DNA of 64,000 nucleotides from JABDGR01 sp964561455 (GTDB taxonomy: Bacteria; Verrucomicrobiota; Verrucomicrobiia; Opitutales; JABDGR01): the NCBI GenBank assembly GCA_964561455.1, contig CAZLPS010000012.1:1-64000 (forward strand). Direction: 5' to 3'. Both the position numbers and the translations under genes were made by a program. Under the pieces are notes generated by a model. It was not told where the DNA came from, made no database searches, and saw only the letters and a program-made list of their open reading frames with translations. The number at the start of each line of letters is the position of its first letter. Positions within the stretch are counted from its first letter, which is position 1. This document shows, in pieces, positions 1 to 8,542 of this stretch.

Positions 1-89
1 CTGTCCCTCTGTCCCTCTGTCCCTCTGTCCCTCTGTCCCTCTGTCCCTCTGTCCCCCTGTCCCCCTGTCCCCCTGTCCCCCTGTCCCTT
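1..89. repeat. octamer tandem repeat CTGTCCCT
   Basis: About eleven copies of an 8-bp unit run from the first base. The unit is CTGTCCCT at first and drifts to CTGTCCCC. The same unit recurs at 8402-8461 and in one or two copies near 7110, 13738 and 17776, so it is a dispersed family. There are no spacers, so it is not a CRISPR array. The array is cut by the window edge and ends just beyond the stop of the minus-strand metW-like gene. Confidence 0.95.
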
Positions 90-95
90 CGCCCT

Positions 96-755
96 TCACT
101 CTTTCTTGGAGAACTCATACAACGCATAACCCGCCCGCAACTTGGGCCAAAAATTGCATGGCGTCCGCCAGTCCCCCGCCAAAAACGCCCGTCGCGTGAC
201 CCGCGCGCCGGCTTCGGCGCAGAATTCCTCGAAATCGCCGATGGCCACCGGATTGCTCGGCCGGCTCCGATACCACGCCTCCGGGTAAACCTCATTCCGC
301 ACGCGGTGCCCGTGTAAAAGCATGTGCCAGCGGTTCGAATAAAATCCGTGGTTCACGAAGCCGACCGCCACGTGTTTGCCGACCACGAGCGCCTTTTCCA
401 AAACCTTCCACGGTTGCTCCAATTCCTGCACGGTCCGCGAACACACCACCCAGTCAAACGCCCCCGCGGGATAAAAATTCAACACCTCCAGAATGTCCCC
501 CTGGTACGCCGGCACCCCGCGCTCGACACAGCCAATGACGGACTGCAAATCACTGTCCACCCCCACCGCCTGCGCGTGCTTCGTGTGCTGGAGATGTTCG
601 AGTAGCAAACCCCGCCCACAGCCCAAATCCAGCACGCGCGCCCCCGGCGCAATCCAGTCCGTGAGGATCAGTTGGTCGGTCCCTTGCTTGACTTGATCGC
701 GCGCCGTGCCATTGCCGGTCGCCGCGCGGGTCGTGATGGTTGCAGTGGCCTCCAT
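96..755 (-). CDS. metW: MetW-like class I SAM-dependent methyltransferase
   Basis: A 219-residue Rossmann-fold methyltransferase. The SAM-binding motif VLDLGCGRG is at residues 41-49 and an acidic residue ends strand 2 (GVDSD). The overall pattern (QGD, FDWVVCSRT, NHGFYSNRW, WYRSRP, IGDFEEFC) matches MetW, which partners the acyltransferase MetX in homoserine O-acylation for methionine synthesis. Most MetW genes sit directly behind metX. No metX lies on this strand upstream of the start, so MetX must be encoded elsewhere. The start codon is at 753-755. Family assignment is from motif recall; the precise role is inferred. Confidence 0.82.
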   Translation of the reverse strand: MEATATITTRAATGNGTARDQVKQGTDQLILTDWIAPGARVLDLGCGRGLLLEHLQHTKHAQAVGVDSDLQSVIGCVERGVPAYQGDILEVLNFYPAGAFDWVVCSRTVQELEQPWKVLEKALVVGKHVAVGFVNHGFYSNRWHMLLHGHRVRNEVYPEAWYRSRPSNPVAIGDFEEFCAEAGARVTRRAFLAGDWRTPCNFWPKLRAGYALYEFSKKE

Positions 756-1062
756 AGTTGCGGGGCAGCATGGGCGGAGGGAGCCGCCGGGTCAAGCCGG
801 AGGGGAGTCGGGGCGAAGGATCAGTTCCAGTTATGCGATGAGGACGACTGCGGCGCCGACGTAGCGCGGTGCTTTAGGCTGCGCTTCTTACCGCTAAATG
901 ATTTCTAAAGCGCGGCCTGAAGCACCGCGCTACGTCGAAGCAATCGGATCCACGACCAGCGTTGACGACAAATCGAAGCCAACAGGGAACTGAACGGGCG
1001 CGGTGCGAAAGGTAATTAAATGTCGCTACCTTGTATTCTCTTTCTTTAGATTGGCTGGCGTC
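756..1062. other. intergenic region between divergent genes, with large hairpin
   Basis: This stretch lies between the divergent metW-like gene and the TPR gene. I see no coding sequence. Its main content is the inverted repeat at 857-937. Confidence 0.6.
857..937. repeat. 30-bp imperfect inverted repeat (REP-like hairpin)
   Basis: The left arm 857-886 begins CGACGTAGCGCGGTGCTT. It is matched by the reverse complement of 908-937, with only a couple of transitions that still allow G-U pairing in RNA. The loop is about 20 nt. The shape is that of a REP-type palindrome or a bidirectional transcription stop, but it lies between divergent starts, so a pure terminator role is not obvious. Confidence 0.75.
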
Positions 1063-3246
1063 ATGACACTCCGGGTTTTACTTCGATCTGGTCTGCTCTT
1101 GTCCGCCGTTGTGTTCGCGTACCCGCTCCCGGCGCAAACGACCGCGCCGGCATTTGTTCGCAGCGGGAATGCCAAATACCGCCAAGCCGATTGGGATGGC
1201 GCCATTGCCGATTACAGCCAGGCCATTGTCTTGGATGCAAAGAATGCCGACGCTTTCTACTACCGTGGCAATGCCCGACGGTCCAAAGGCGATCAGGACG
1301 GCGCGATTGCGGATTACAACCAGGCCATTACGTTAAACCCGGGAAATCCCGCGATCTATTTCGATCGCGGCAATGCCCGGAAGGACAAGGGAGACTGCGC
1401 CGGCGCCATCGATGATTACAGTCAAACCCTCGCTTTAGACCTGAAGAACGCCCCGGCTTATCTGGGGCGCGGGAACGCCAAGCTGGAGTTGCGCGATTTG
1501 GACGGCGCCATCGCCGATTTCACCAAGGCCATTGAGTTTGATTCGACTGTGGCCTTTGCGTTTCTCAATCGCGGCGCGGCCGAGTTTGACAAAGGCGACG
1601 TGGATGGTGCCCTGGCCGATCTCAATCAGACCCTCAAATTGAGCCCCACCCTGCCCGCGGCCAATTACAGCCGCGGCCGCATCAAACAAGCCAAGGGCGA
1701 TGTGGACGGGGCCATCGCGGACTATACTGAAGCCATTCGCCTTTTCCCGGGTTATGCCCTGGCCTATAACAATCGGGGCAACCTCAAAGAAAAAAAAGGC
1801 GATGGGGATGGAGCAATGGCGGACTACGATTCGGCCATCGCCTTGGATCCGAAACTGGTGATGGCCTACAACAACCGCGGCAATGCCCGCAAGACCGCCG
1901 GCGACACCGACGGCGCCCTTGAGGACTATGAAAAGGCCATCTCTCTGGATCCAAAATACAGCATGGGCTATATCAGCCGGGGCCGCCTCCGGGAAGAGGC
2001 CGGCAACCGCGATGGCGCCCTCAGCGACTTCAACACCGCCATCACCTTGAATCCAAACGCCCTGGCATTCTACTATCGCGGCAATCTCCGGCGAGCCCAG
2101 GGCAATTTGGACAACGCCATCGCCGATTACAGCGTGGCGATCAAATTGGACCAAAAATATGTTTCTGCCTACAACAACCGCGGCCTGGCCCGGAACGCGA
2201 AAGGCGATCTCACCGGCGCCCTGGCCGATTACAGCCAGGCCATCACCTTGGATCCCAAGAATGCTCCAGCCTACAACAACCGGGGGAATGTGAAGAAAAG
2301 CAAAGGTGACCTTGACGGCGCCCTGGCCGACTACGAACTGACCATCCAGCTGGATCCCAAAAACTTGGACGCTTACACCAACCGGGGGAACATCCGGATG
2401 GCCAGGGGCGATCTTGCGGGGGCCGCCACTGACTTTACCGCCGTCATTGCCCTGAACCCGGCGTATGGCCCGGCCTATTTCAGCCGCGGCTACATTCGCG
2501 AACGGAATGGCGACCACGACGGGGCCATCGCCGATTACAACCGGGCCATTGAATTGGATCCGCAAAAAACTTCCGCATATAACAACCGCGGTCTGGCCAA
2601 AATGGCCAAGGCAGATTGGTCTGGCGCCATCATTGATTTTGGCAGCGCCATCGAATTCAGCCCCAAGGACGTCAATCTTTATCTCCGCCGCGGCTTCTGC
2701 CGGCAAAACACGGGCGATGCCGCCGGTGCCATCGCTGACTTCAGCAAAGCGATCGACCTTGATCCAAAAAATGGGGCCACTTATGCCCACCGCGCCAACG
2801 CGAAGGTCGCCACAGGCGACTTCGACGGGGCGGTGGCCGATTATAACCAATCCCTTCAAATCAGATCCACCCCGACGGACCAGACACTTTACGTCCGCTT
2901 TCTGCTCGCCGTGACTTTACGCCGGGAATCCAAGGATGACGTAACCGCCGGTTTGCCCAAGGCTCTGTCGGAGCAGGCCGCCGGCTGGCCAAAAACCGTC
3001 GGCCGCTACCTCATCGGAGATTTTCCGGAGGCGGATTTCCTCGCCGCAGCCGCCTCGGGCGAACCCGAAGCCGTGCGCGGCCAGCAATGCGAAGCGCTCT
3101 TCTACTCCGGCATGACGCATCTGTTAAAAAATGACCTTCCCGCCGCCCGCGCCCTTTTCACCCAGTGCTTGGACACCAAGGAAACGTCTTTCACCGAATA
3201 CCTGCTCGCTCACACCGAGCTGAGCCGACTCGACGTCGGGAAATAG
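1063..3246 (+). CDS. secreted TPR-repeat protein
   Basis: A 727-residue protein. From ATG 1063 it begins with a clear signal peptide (MTLRVLLRSG, then a hydrophobic stretch ending PLPAQ). An in-frame GTG at 1003 would add 20 residues ahead of the signal, so I prefer 1063. Residues of roughly 30-600 are about 17 tandem tetratricopeptide repeats of 34 residues (consensus like NRGNxxxxxGDxDGAIADYxxAIxLDPK), visible as a 102-bp periodicity in the DNA. A non-repeat C-terminal domain of about 120 residues follows. TPR arrays are protein-interaction scaffolds, and export implies a periplasmic or surface role. No specific partner can be named. Confidence 0.85.
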   Translation: MTLRVLLRSGLLLSAVVFAYPLPAQTTAPAFVRSGNAKYRQADWDGAIADYSQAIVLDAKNADAFYYRGNARRSKGDQDGAIADYNQAITLNPGNPAIYFDRGNARKDKGDCAGAIDDYSQTLALDLKNAPAYLGRGNAKLELRDLDGAIADFTKAIEFDSTVAFAFLNRGAAEFDKGDVDGALADLNQTLKLSPTLPAANYSRGRIKQAKGDVDGAIADYTEAIRLFPGYALAYNNRGNLKEKKGDGDGAMADYDSAIALDPKLVMAYNNRGNARKTAGDTDGALEDYEKAISLDPKYSMGYISRGRLREEAGNRDGALSDFNTAITLNPNALAFYYRGNLRRAQGNLDNAIADYSVAIKLDQKYVSAYNNRGLARNAKGDLTGALADYSQAITLDPKNAPAYNNRGNVKKSKGDLDGALADYELTIQLDPKNLDAYTNRGNIRMARGDLAGAATDFTAVIALNPAYGPAYFSRGYIRERNGDHDGAIADYNRAIELDPQKTSAYNNRGLAKMAKADWSGAIIDFGSAIEFSPKDVNLYLRRGFCRQNTGDAAGAIADFSKAIDLDPKNGATYAHRANAKVATGDFDGAVADYNQSLQIRSTPTDQTLYVRFLLAVTLRRESKDDVTAGLPKALSEQAAGWPKTVGRYLIGDFPEADFLAAAASGEPEAVRGQQCEALFYSGMTHLLKNDLPAARALFTQCLDTKETSFTEYLLAHTELSRLDVGK

Positions 3247-3304
3247 AACGCTTGGGCGGAAAATTAGGTAAAAGGCTGACGGCGCGGCAAACACGAACGA
3301 TTAG

Positions 3305-4630
3305 TCATGCCAGGAGCAACAACGCCGGCGTCTCCAAAACCGACTTCAGCGCGGCCAGGAATTGCGCGGCCACCGCGCCGTCAATCACCCGGTGGTCTCC
3401 CGAAACCCCGATCGTCATGCGCCGCCCCACCACGATTTGCCCGCGCGCATCCACCACCGGCTTTTGCAGCGTCGCGCCGACAGACAAAATCGCCGCGTTC
3501 GGCGGATTGATGATGCCGTAAAAGCCGGTCACGCCGAACATCCCGAGGTTGGTCACGGTAAACGTCGAGCCGCTCATTTCCGCCGGCGTCAATTTCTTTG
3601 CCCGCGCCTTGCCGATGAGTTCCTTCGCCTCCGCCGCAATTTGCCGCAGCGATTTGCTGTCGGCATTCCGAATTACCGGTGTAAGCAACCCATCTTCTAT
3701 TGCCACTCCGAACGCCAGATGCACCGAGCCGTGCCGCTGAATCACCGGCCCGTTTTCACCCTGCAGCCAGGACGAATTCGCCGCCGGCACCCGGCGCAGC
3801 GCCTCGACCGCGCCCTTCAAAATAAAATCATTCACCGTGAATTTGCCCCCGCCCTTCGCCGCCGGAATCTCACCCAGCGCCGCATTGAGCCCCTCGCGCA
3901 TGTCCGCCAACGGGCCCGCGTCCACTTCGATTTCAACGTAGAAATGGGGTACGCCGTTGGTGGATTCCAGCAACCGGCGCGCTATCGTAGCCCGCATGTT
4001 CGACACCGCCAAAGTTTCATCCGGCCCAATCGGGCCCGACAACGAGGCCACGGGCGATGCACCTGACGATGCCGATGCGGCCGCCTTGGGATTCGCTGCG
4101 GCGGCGATGACGTCCGCGCGGACAATGCGTCCACTTGGCCCGCTGCCGGTAACGTCGGCGAGAGCAACTCCCTTTTCGGCCGCAAGCTTTTTGGCCAACG
4201 GCGAAGCTTTGATTCGGGCTCCGGAAGTTTCGGGTTTCGGGTTTTGCGTTTCGGGTTTCGCTGCCGGAACCGGAGCCACTGGAGCCGGAGCCGCCACGGG
4301 CGCGCTTGGTGCCGGTTTGGCTACCGTCGCCGGCTTAGCCGGGGCTGCTGCCGCTTTCGGTGCCACGGTCGGGGCCGCCGGGGCTGCTTCGCCCGCCTTG
4401 CCAATCGCGCAAATGGCCGCCCCCACGGGCAATTGGCTGCCCGCCGCCGCATAGTGCTTCAGCAGCACGCCATGGGCGAAGTTCTCGACGGGCATAGTCG
4501 CCTTGTCGGTCTCCACTTCGCACAGCTCTTCGCCGGGCGCGACTTTGTCGCCCTCCTTCTTTAACCACTTGACCAGGGTGCCCACGGTCATGGTGTCGCT
4601 GAGCTTCGGCATTTCGATGATTTCGGCCAT
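3305..4630 (-). CDS. pdhC: pyruvate dehydrogenase E2, dihydrolipoamide acetyltransferase
   Basis: A 441-residue E2 component with a single lipoyl domain (1-78, lipoylated lysine K43 in ETDKAT), an Ala/Pro-rich linker, a peripheral-subunit-binding domain (about 139-175, SPLAKKLA to GRIVRADV) and a catalytic acyltransferase domain ending in the active-site motif HRVIDG at 413-418. It transfers the acetyl group from lipoyl-lysine to CoA. No E1 or E3 gene is adjacent. Part of the flexible linker (about residues 124-135, KPETQNPKPETS) is encoded by a GTTTCGG heptamer repeat like those between genes. The substrate could be another 2-oxo acid, but the one-lipoyl architecture favours pyruvate. Confidence 0.9.
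   Translation of the reverse strand: MAEIIEMPKLSDTMTVGTLVKWLKKEGDKVAPGEELCEVETDKATMPVENFAHGVLLKHYAAAGSQLPVGAAICAIGKAGEAAPAAPTVAPKAAAAPAKPATVAKPAPSAPVAAPAPVAPVPAAKPETQNPKPETSGARIKASPLAKKLAAEKGVALADVTGSGPSGRIVRADVIAAAANPKAAASASSGASPVASLSGPIGPDETLAVSNMRATIARRLLESTNGVPHFYVEIEVDAGPLADMREGLNAALGEIPAAKGGGKFTVNDFILKGAVEALRRVPAANSSWLQGENGPVIQRHGSVHLAFGVAIEDGLLTPVIRNADSKSLRQIAAEAKELIGKARAKKLTPAEMSGSTFTVTNLGMFGVTGFYGIINPPNAAILSVGATLQKPVVDARGQIVVGRRMTIGVSGDHRVIDGAVAAQFLAALKSVLETPALLLLA
4227..4260. repeat. TTTCGGG heptamer repeat inside the E2 linker
   Basis: About five degenerate copies of TTTCGGG lie in frame in the E2 linker. The same words, as CGAAAC or CCGAAAC, recur in intergenic DNA near 8295, 13615 and 54320, so this looks like an intergenic repeat tolerated within a flexible coding region. 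Confidence 0.7.
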
Positions 4631-5103
4631 GGGACTGGTTTTACCGCAAACACCGTAAGGAACGCAAAGAGGAAAAATGGGGCGTGCCGAGAATCTTTAA
4701 CCACGGAGTTCACGGAGAACACGGCGGGGGAAGTTTACGGTTTGCGGTTCAAAGCGGGGAGCAGGGAGCGCGGAGTCAGGAAGCACAAGCTGGATAATTG
4801 GAAACTGTCGCCAGAAGCAAGAACCCGAAAACTCGTTCTCCCGCAAAACCGGAAGAATCCATCTTCCATTGATGGCTCAACTTAAACGTTAAACATTGAG
4901 ACTTCTGTGTTCTCCTGCGTTCTTCTGCGTTCTTTTCCCTGCACCGCACCTGTCGTTCTGCATAATTTTCGCCACCACCACCACAAAAACCACCAACTAT
5001 GGGGAAATTCCGGGGTTGAAAATACACCCCTATTCATTGAATCTGGCCGGATGGCGCAGACATTGGCCGTTTCATTCACCATCACCTTCAAGCATTTAAA
5101 AAA
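4631..5103. other. intergenic region with composite short repeats
   Basis: This 473-bp stretch has no convincing gene. It holds a CACGGAGAA-type block next to GTTTACG heptamers (4699-4750) and a TTAAACG-type block (4881-4900). The same order of CACGGAG block then GTTTA block recurs at 13376-13439. Confidence 0.65.
4699..4750. repeat. composite CACGGAGAA / GTTTACG repeat
   Basis: The words CCACGGAGTTCACGGAGAAC are followed closely by GTTTACGGTTTGCGGTT. The combination matches the block at 13376-13439 downstream of the second ECF-serpin gene. Confidence 0.7.
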
Positions 5104-6966
5104 ATGAGCGGATTACCCGGTTTTCGAAGCACCACCCTACTCCTCGCGGTAATAATTTTTGCCTCTCGGGCCCGGGCCCAAGACGCCGCGGCTCCGGCCA
5201 CCACGCCAACCGGCGTGCAATGGCCGCAGTACGAAACCCCGCTGGGATCTTACACTGTGCCGGCTAAGGGCGCGGAGGTTAGCTACCATTCGCCGACCGA
5301 TCGTGAAATCGACTCGCCGCTTATGCCGGGATCAACCTCGGGGCTGGTTCATACTTTGATTACGGAGACGGAAAATGGCTGCCGGATAATGGAGGTGATT
5401 ATGGGCCGGCTCAGTCCTAACCCACCGTATACTTCCCTGCCCATTCAATTCTTTGTCGATGGCGTGACGTTGCCCTTGGATTGGAATGGATTCATTGCCA
5501 ATAGCCTGTTCAGCGCCGATGGCCGGCATTACCTGCTGGTCGGCATTCCCAAGAACGGTGGATTTGCGGCCGTGCTGGATGGAACGGCGGTGAACCTGCC
5601 GCCGCAAATTGGCAGTGCCGCCCCCGCCGGATCACTCTCGCCCGAAGGCCAGCATCCAGCATTTGAATGGGGGCGCTACCCCAACCTCAAGAGTGCAGTG
5701 TTGGAAGCGCCCACAGAAGAACTGCTCGACGCGCCTCTTTATTCCCCGGATGGCGCGACCCAGTTGTATTTTCGAAAAAGCGCCACGGGGTGGCAGGTCG
5801 TCGTCAATGGGAAGCCGGGGGACGCCTATGAAGATATCCTAATTACGCCGCTCAAGCCGGGTCCCCAAGTCACCTTTAGCGCCGACAGCAAACATTTCGG
5901 CTTCATCGCCAAAACCGGCAATCAGTCGTTTGCCGTGATTGATGCCAAAGTTGGACCCAACTTTGAGAATGTCGGGAATCTCGTGTTCAGTGCGGACGGC
6001 CAGCACTACGCTTATCTGGCCAGCAAGGCCAATGACCGTTATCTGATCGTGGTCGATGGCAAGGAGCAGAAAGAATATACGAATGTATCAGCTCCCGCCC
6101 TCAGCCCGGACGGCAAACACGTGGCCTACTTGGCAAGCAATACCCCCCCACCAGCCCCGCCTGCGGCTGCTTCGGGCGCGCGCCCGAGCACACCCCCTCG
6201 GGCCCCGTTGCTGTTCGCCGTCGTGGACGGAGCCGAAGAAGCAAAACACCGGGAAGTGAGCAACCCCCAGTTTAGTGCCAATGGCGCGCATTTTGCCTAT
6301 TCCGCCAGGGATGCCGCCGGCTACTGCATCGTCATGGACGGCACGCCCGGCCCGGTCTGCAGCGCCAACCTTTCCAATTATCTGACCTTCAGCGCGGACG
6401 GCAAACATTTCGCCTATCCCTATTGGACTGGCTCGGACTTGTTCATGATGGTGGACGGCACTCAGATGCCCTTGCCAGCCATTGGCACGCCGACCCTCAA
6501 CGCCCCGCGCATGGTCTTTAGTCCCGACGGGGAACACCGGGCCTACGTCAGCGGCGACATGTTTGAGCAGGCCTCCCCAATGAGAACCAAAGTAAAATCC
6601 TCGCCCGCCCTGATCGTCGTAATTGATGGCAAACCTGGGCCGATTTTTGACACCGTGCCGCAGGGGTTGTTCGTCAAAGACGTTGCAAAAATGCTGGCGA
6701 AGCCCGAATTCTTTCTAACCTCCGGCGCCAATGCCCCGGTGTTGTTCAGCCAGGATGGAAAACATTCCGCCTACCGCGCCGGCAAAGACGGCCGGGAATT
6801 CCTCGTCATTGACCAAGTGTCGCAATCCCAAACCTACGATTCCATCCTCGCCGGCCCCGTCCGCCGCAAGGACGGCGCGCTCGAATATTTAGCGGAAGAC
6901 ACCCGCAACGGCAACACCAACCTCTACCGCGTAGTGGTCCCGAATTTCAGTGCGCCGGCAAAGTGA
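5104..6966 (+). CDS. secreted WD40/PD40-like beta-propeller protein
   Basis: A 620-residue protein with an N-terminal signal peptide (hydrophobic segment about 10-20, likely cleavage after ARAQ near residue 26). The rest is a run of about eight to nine blades, each marked by F-S-x-D-G-K-H-x-A-Y followed some 15 residues later by V-x-D-G-K-x-G. That is the pattern of PD40/TolB-type propellers. A Pro/Ala-rich insertion lies around residues 346-365. Propellers of this type bind ligands or proteins outside the cytoplasm. No catalytic motif is visible, and its neighbours give no functional clue. Confidence 0.75.
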   Translation: MSGLPGFRSTTLLLAVIIFASRARAQDAAAPATTPTGVQWPQYETPLGSYTVPAKGAEVSYHSPTDREIDSPLMPGSTSGLVHTLITETENGCRIMEVIMGRLSPNPPYTSLPIQFFVDGVTLPLDWNGFIANSLFSADGRHYLLVGIPKNGGFAAVLDGTAVNLPPQIGSAAPAGSLSPEGQHPAFEWGRYPNLKSAVLEAPTEELLDAPLYSPDGATQLYFRKSATGWQVVVNGKPGDAYEDILITPLKPGPQVTFSADSKHFGFIAKTGNQSFAVIDAKVGPNFENVGNLVFSADGQHYAYLASKANDRYLIVVDGKEQKEYTNVSAPALSPDGKHVAYLASNTPPPAPPAAASGARPSTPPRAPLLFAVVDGAEEAKHREVSNPQFSANGAHFAYSARDAAGYCIVMDGTPGPVCSANLSNYLTFSADGKHFAYPYWTGSDLFMMVDGTQMPLPAIGTPTLNAPRMVFSPDGEHRAYVSGDMFEQASPMRTKVKSSPALIVVIDGKPGPIFDTVPQGLFVKDVAKMLAKPEFFLTSGANAPVLFSQDGKHSAYRAGKDGREFLVIDQVSQSQTYDSILAGPVRRKDGALEYLAEDTRNGNTNLYRVVVPNFSAPAK

Positions 6967-7055
6967 ACCACAGGATCTGGGAATTAGAAGTTGGAGGCTG
7001 GGGGCACGAGACGATTGCTGGGAGGCACGATGCAGGGAAATTCATACCAGCCCCA

Positions 7056-7089
7056 ATTTAAACGTTAAGCGTTAAAGGTTGAATTTTGA
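7056..7089. repeat. TTAAACG/TTAAGCG heptamer block
   Basis: Degenerate heptamers TTAAACG and TTAAGCG lead into GTTGAATTTTGAG, and CTCTGTCCCTCTC follows at about 7112. The same order of elements recurs upstream of several genes in the window. Confidence 0.75.
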
Positions 7090-7244
7090 GTGTTCTTCTA
7101 GTGGTGCCGATCCCTCTGTCCCTCTCAAATCTCAAATCACGTCGCCCCACCCCCTTCGCCCTTCGCCCAAATTGAACGCCCGTCAAACTCCGCGGTCTAA
7201 TTCAATTAACCCTTCCCTGCATTCCCGCACCCGTCCCATATTTC

Positions 7245-8009
7245 ATGAAAAATCTTCACCCCTGCCCGCTGATCATCGCCTCTCTCGCCCTTCTCCTTGC
7301 CGGCTGCGAAACCCGCTCCATCTCCAATTCCGGCTACGTCTCCGCCAACCCCGTCTATCCCTTCGACGTCAGCGACCAGCCCAACCGCGCCTTTCGTGGC
7401 GAACTGAGCGAACTTGATGTCCTCGGCGTCTCGCCCAGCAAAACCATCAGCGAGGCGGACATCCATGCCGCCCTCAACGACGGCGCCAAAGTCAGCCTCA
7501 AGCGCGGAGACAGGCTCTTGCTCGTCCAATCCGGGGCGCAGTATCCGGATGATGCCATGATCCAGGAACTTAAACCCTATTTTGAGCTCATGCCCATCAG
7601 CGGCGTTCCCGCCAGTCCACCCGCCCGCGGGACCACTATGCCCGCCATCAACCAACCGTTGGATATGACCCTCCGCCTCGCCGCCGCCCGCGCCGGCGCC
7701 AAAACCCTGCTGATCTACTGGGGAATCTTGGAAAGCAGCGCGCAAGCCAACGTCGGCAAATCGCTCTCATGGGTGCCCATCGTCGGCATGGTCGTGCCCG
7801 ACGAATCCCAGGATATGCGCATCCGCCTCAAAGCTGCTGTCATTGACGTGGACTCCGGCCACTGGGAAATGCTGATTCCCGACGCCGTGGAAAACTCCGC
7901 CCTCAGCGCCGCCGTCTCGCGCCGCCATAACGACCAAGAGCAAGTGAATTTGCTCAAAGCCGAAGGCTATAAACGCCTCGTCGCCGATCTGGCCAAACGG
8001 TTGAATTGA
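7245..8009 (+). CDS. putative outer-membrane lipoprotein of unknown function
   Basis: A 254-residue protein beginning with a lipoprotein signal (MKNLHPCPLIIASLALLLAG then C21, lipobox LAGC). The mature part contains regions such as LDVLGVSPSKTIS, LDMTLRLAAARAGAKTLL and a small hydrophobic segment around SLSWVPIVGMVVP. It ends with a helical stretch (EGYKRLVADLAKRLN). I do not recognise the family. The lipid anchor and lack of enzyme motifs suggest an envelope structural or stress-related role. Start chosen at ATG 7245 because it gives a complete lipobox. Confidence 0.7.
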   Translation: MKNLHPCPLIIASLALLLAGCETRSISNSGYVSANPVYPFDVSDQPNRAFRGELSELDVLGVSPSKTISEADIHAALNDGAKVSLKRGDRLLLVQSGAQYPDDAMIQELKPYFELMPISGVPASPPARGTTMPAINQPLDMTLRLAAARAGAKTLLIYWGILESSAQANVGKSLSWVPIVGMVVPDESQDMRIRLKAAVIDVDSGHWEMLIPDAVENSALSAAVSRRHNDQEQVNLLKAEGYKRLVADLAKRLN

Positions 8010-8082
8010 ACCAACCCAAGGACGAATTACCGCCTGTTCCAAAACGCTTTCGGTTTCCCAACTGCGAAGTTTACGGAGGACC

Positions 8083-8124
8083 TGGGTTACGGTTTACGGT
8101 TTACAGTTTATGATTTACAGTTGG
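8083..8124. repeat. GTTTACG heptamer tandem repeat
   Basis: About five copies of a 7-bp unit (GGTTTAC, drifting to AGTTTAT and GATTTAC). The family recurs at 4733, 13411, 39231, 52004, 52131 (inverted) and 54221. Confidence 0.85.
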
Positions 8125-8144
8125 GAAATGAAAAACAAAAGCTT

Positions 8145-8232
8145 GAGGCTATCCGAAAAGTTAATTGGCCAGCGAATTCCACCAAGCCGCTTAGGGCGCA
8201 GCAAGACTGCGCCCGACTTTTCGGGTAGCCTC
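8145..8232. repeat. nested palindromic element
   Basis: The outer arms are 8145-8161 and 8216-8232 (GAGGCTATCCGAAAAGT against its reverse complement with one mismatch). They enclose an inner perfect hairpin with 8-bp arms GGGCGCAG (8194-8201) and CTGCGCCC (8207-8214) and a 5-nt loop CAAGA. The inner hairpin is repeated exactly at 28282-28302. It is either a REP/BIME-like element or a terminator for the lipoprotein gene. Confidence 0.8.
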
Positions 8233-8401
8233 TAGTTGACCATGGTAGGGAGAAAGAAAACCGAAGCTGGTCGCTGGGAACTCCAAACTCCAAACCCGAA
8301 ACACGAAACTACCCTTTCTTTTTTCCATTTTCCTTTTTCCTTTATCCATTCGTTTCCTAACTTGAGCGTTAAGCCTTGAGATTTAAGCATTCTTTCCTCA
8401 G

Positions 8402-8461
8402 CGCCGCTCCCTCTGTCCCTCTGTCCCTCTGTCCCTCTGTCCCTCTGTCCCTCTGTCCCTT
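8402..8461. repeat. octamer tandem repeat CTGTCCCT
   Basis: About seven copies of the same octamer that opens the window. It lies just upstream of the first ECF-serpin gene. Confidence 0.92.
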
Positions 8462-8483
8462 CCCCATTCCCCCTTGCCCCCTA

Positions 8484-8520
8484 AAACAATTGTGCGATTC
8501 TGCCCTTGGCGCGGTGTTAC
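8484..8520 (+). promoter_or_regulatory. conserved upstream motif of ECF gene 1
   Basis: TTGTGCGATTCT followed by GCGCGGTGTTAC. The distance from TTGTG (8490) to GTTA (8516) is 26 bp, exactly as ahead of ECF genes 2 and 3. The start codon lies 23 nt after GTTA. I interpret it as a shared promoter, possibly recognised by these sigma factors themselves, with a very short 5' leader. Confidence 0.6.
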
Positions 8521-8542
8521 AGGTCGAAACCACGCCTCCCTG

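Larger units (their letters stand above)
8010..8542. other. repeat-rich region upstream of the ECF-serpin array
   Basis: There is no gene here. In order the stretch holds GTTTACG heptamers (8083-8124), a nested palindrome (8145-8232), CGAAAC words (about 8285-8312), a TTGAGCG/TTAAGCC block (8361-8390), an octamer array (8402-8461) and the conserved upstream motif of the ECF genes (8484-8520). A similar order is found ahead of the third ECF gene (13585-13811). Confidence 0.7.

Noticed and set aside
1..89. Possible CRISPR array
   Set aside because: The unit is 8 bp with no spacers, and no cas genes occur in the window.
1435..2859. Long minus-strand open frame (474 codons) opposite the TPR gene
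   Set aside because: It mirrors the 102-bp TPR repeats in antisense and its translation is itself a shadow repeat without start context. The plus-strand TPR protein explains the sequence.
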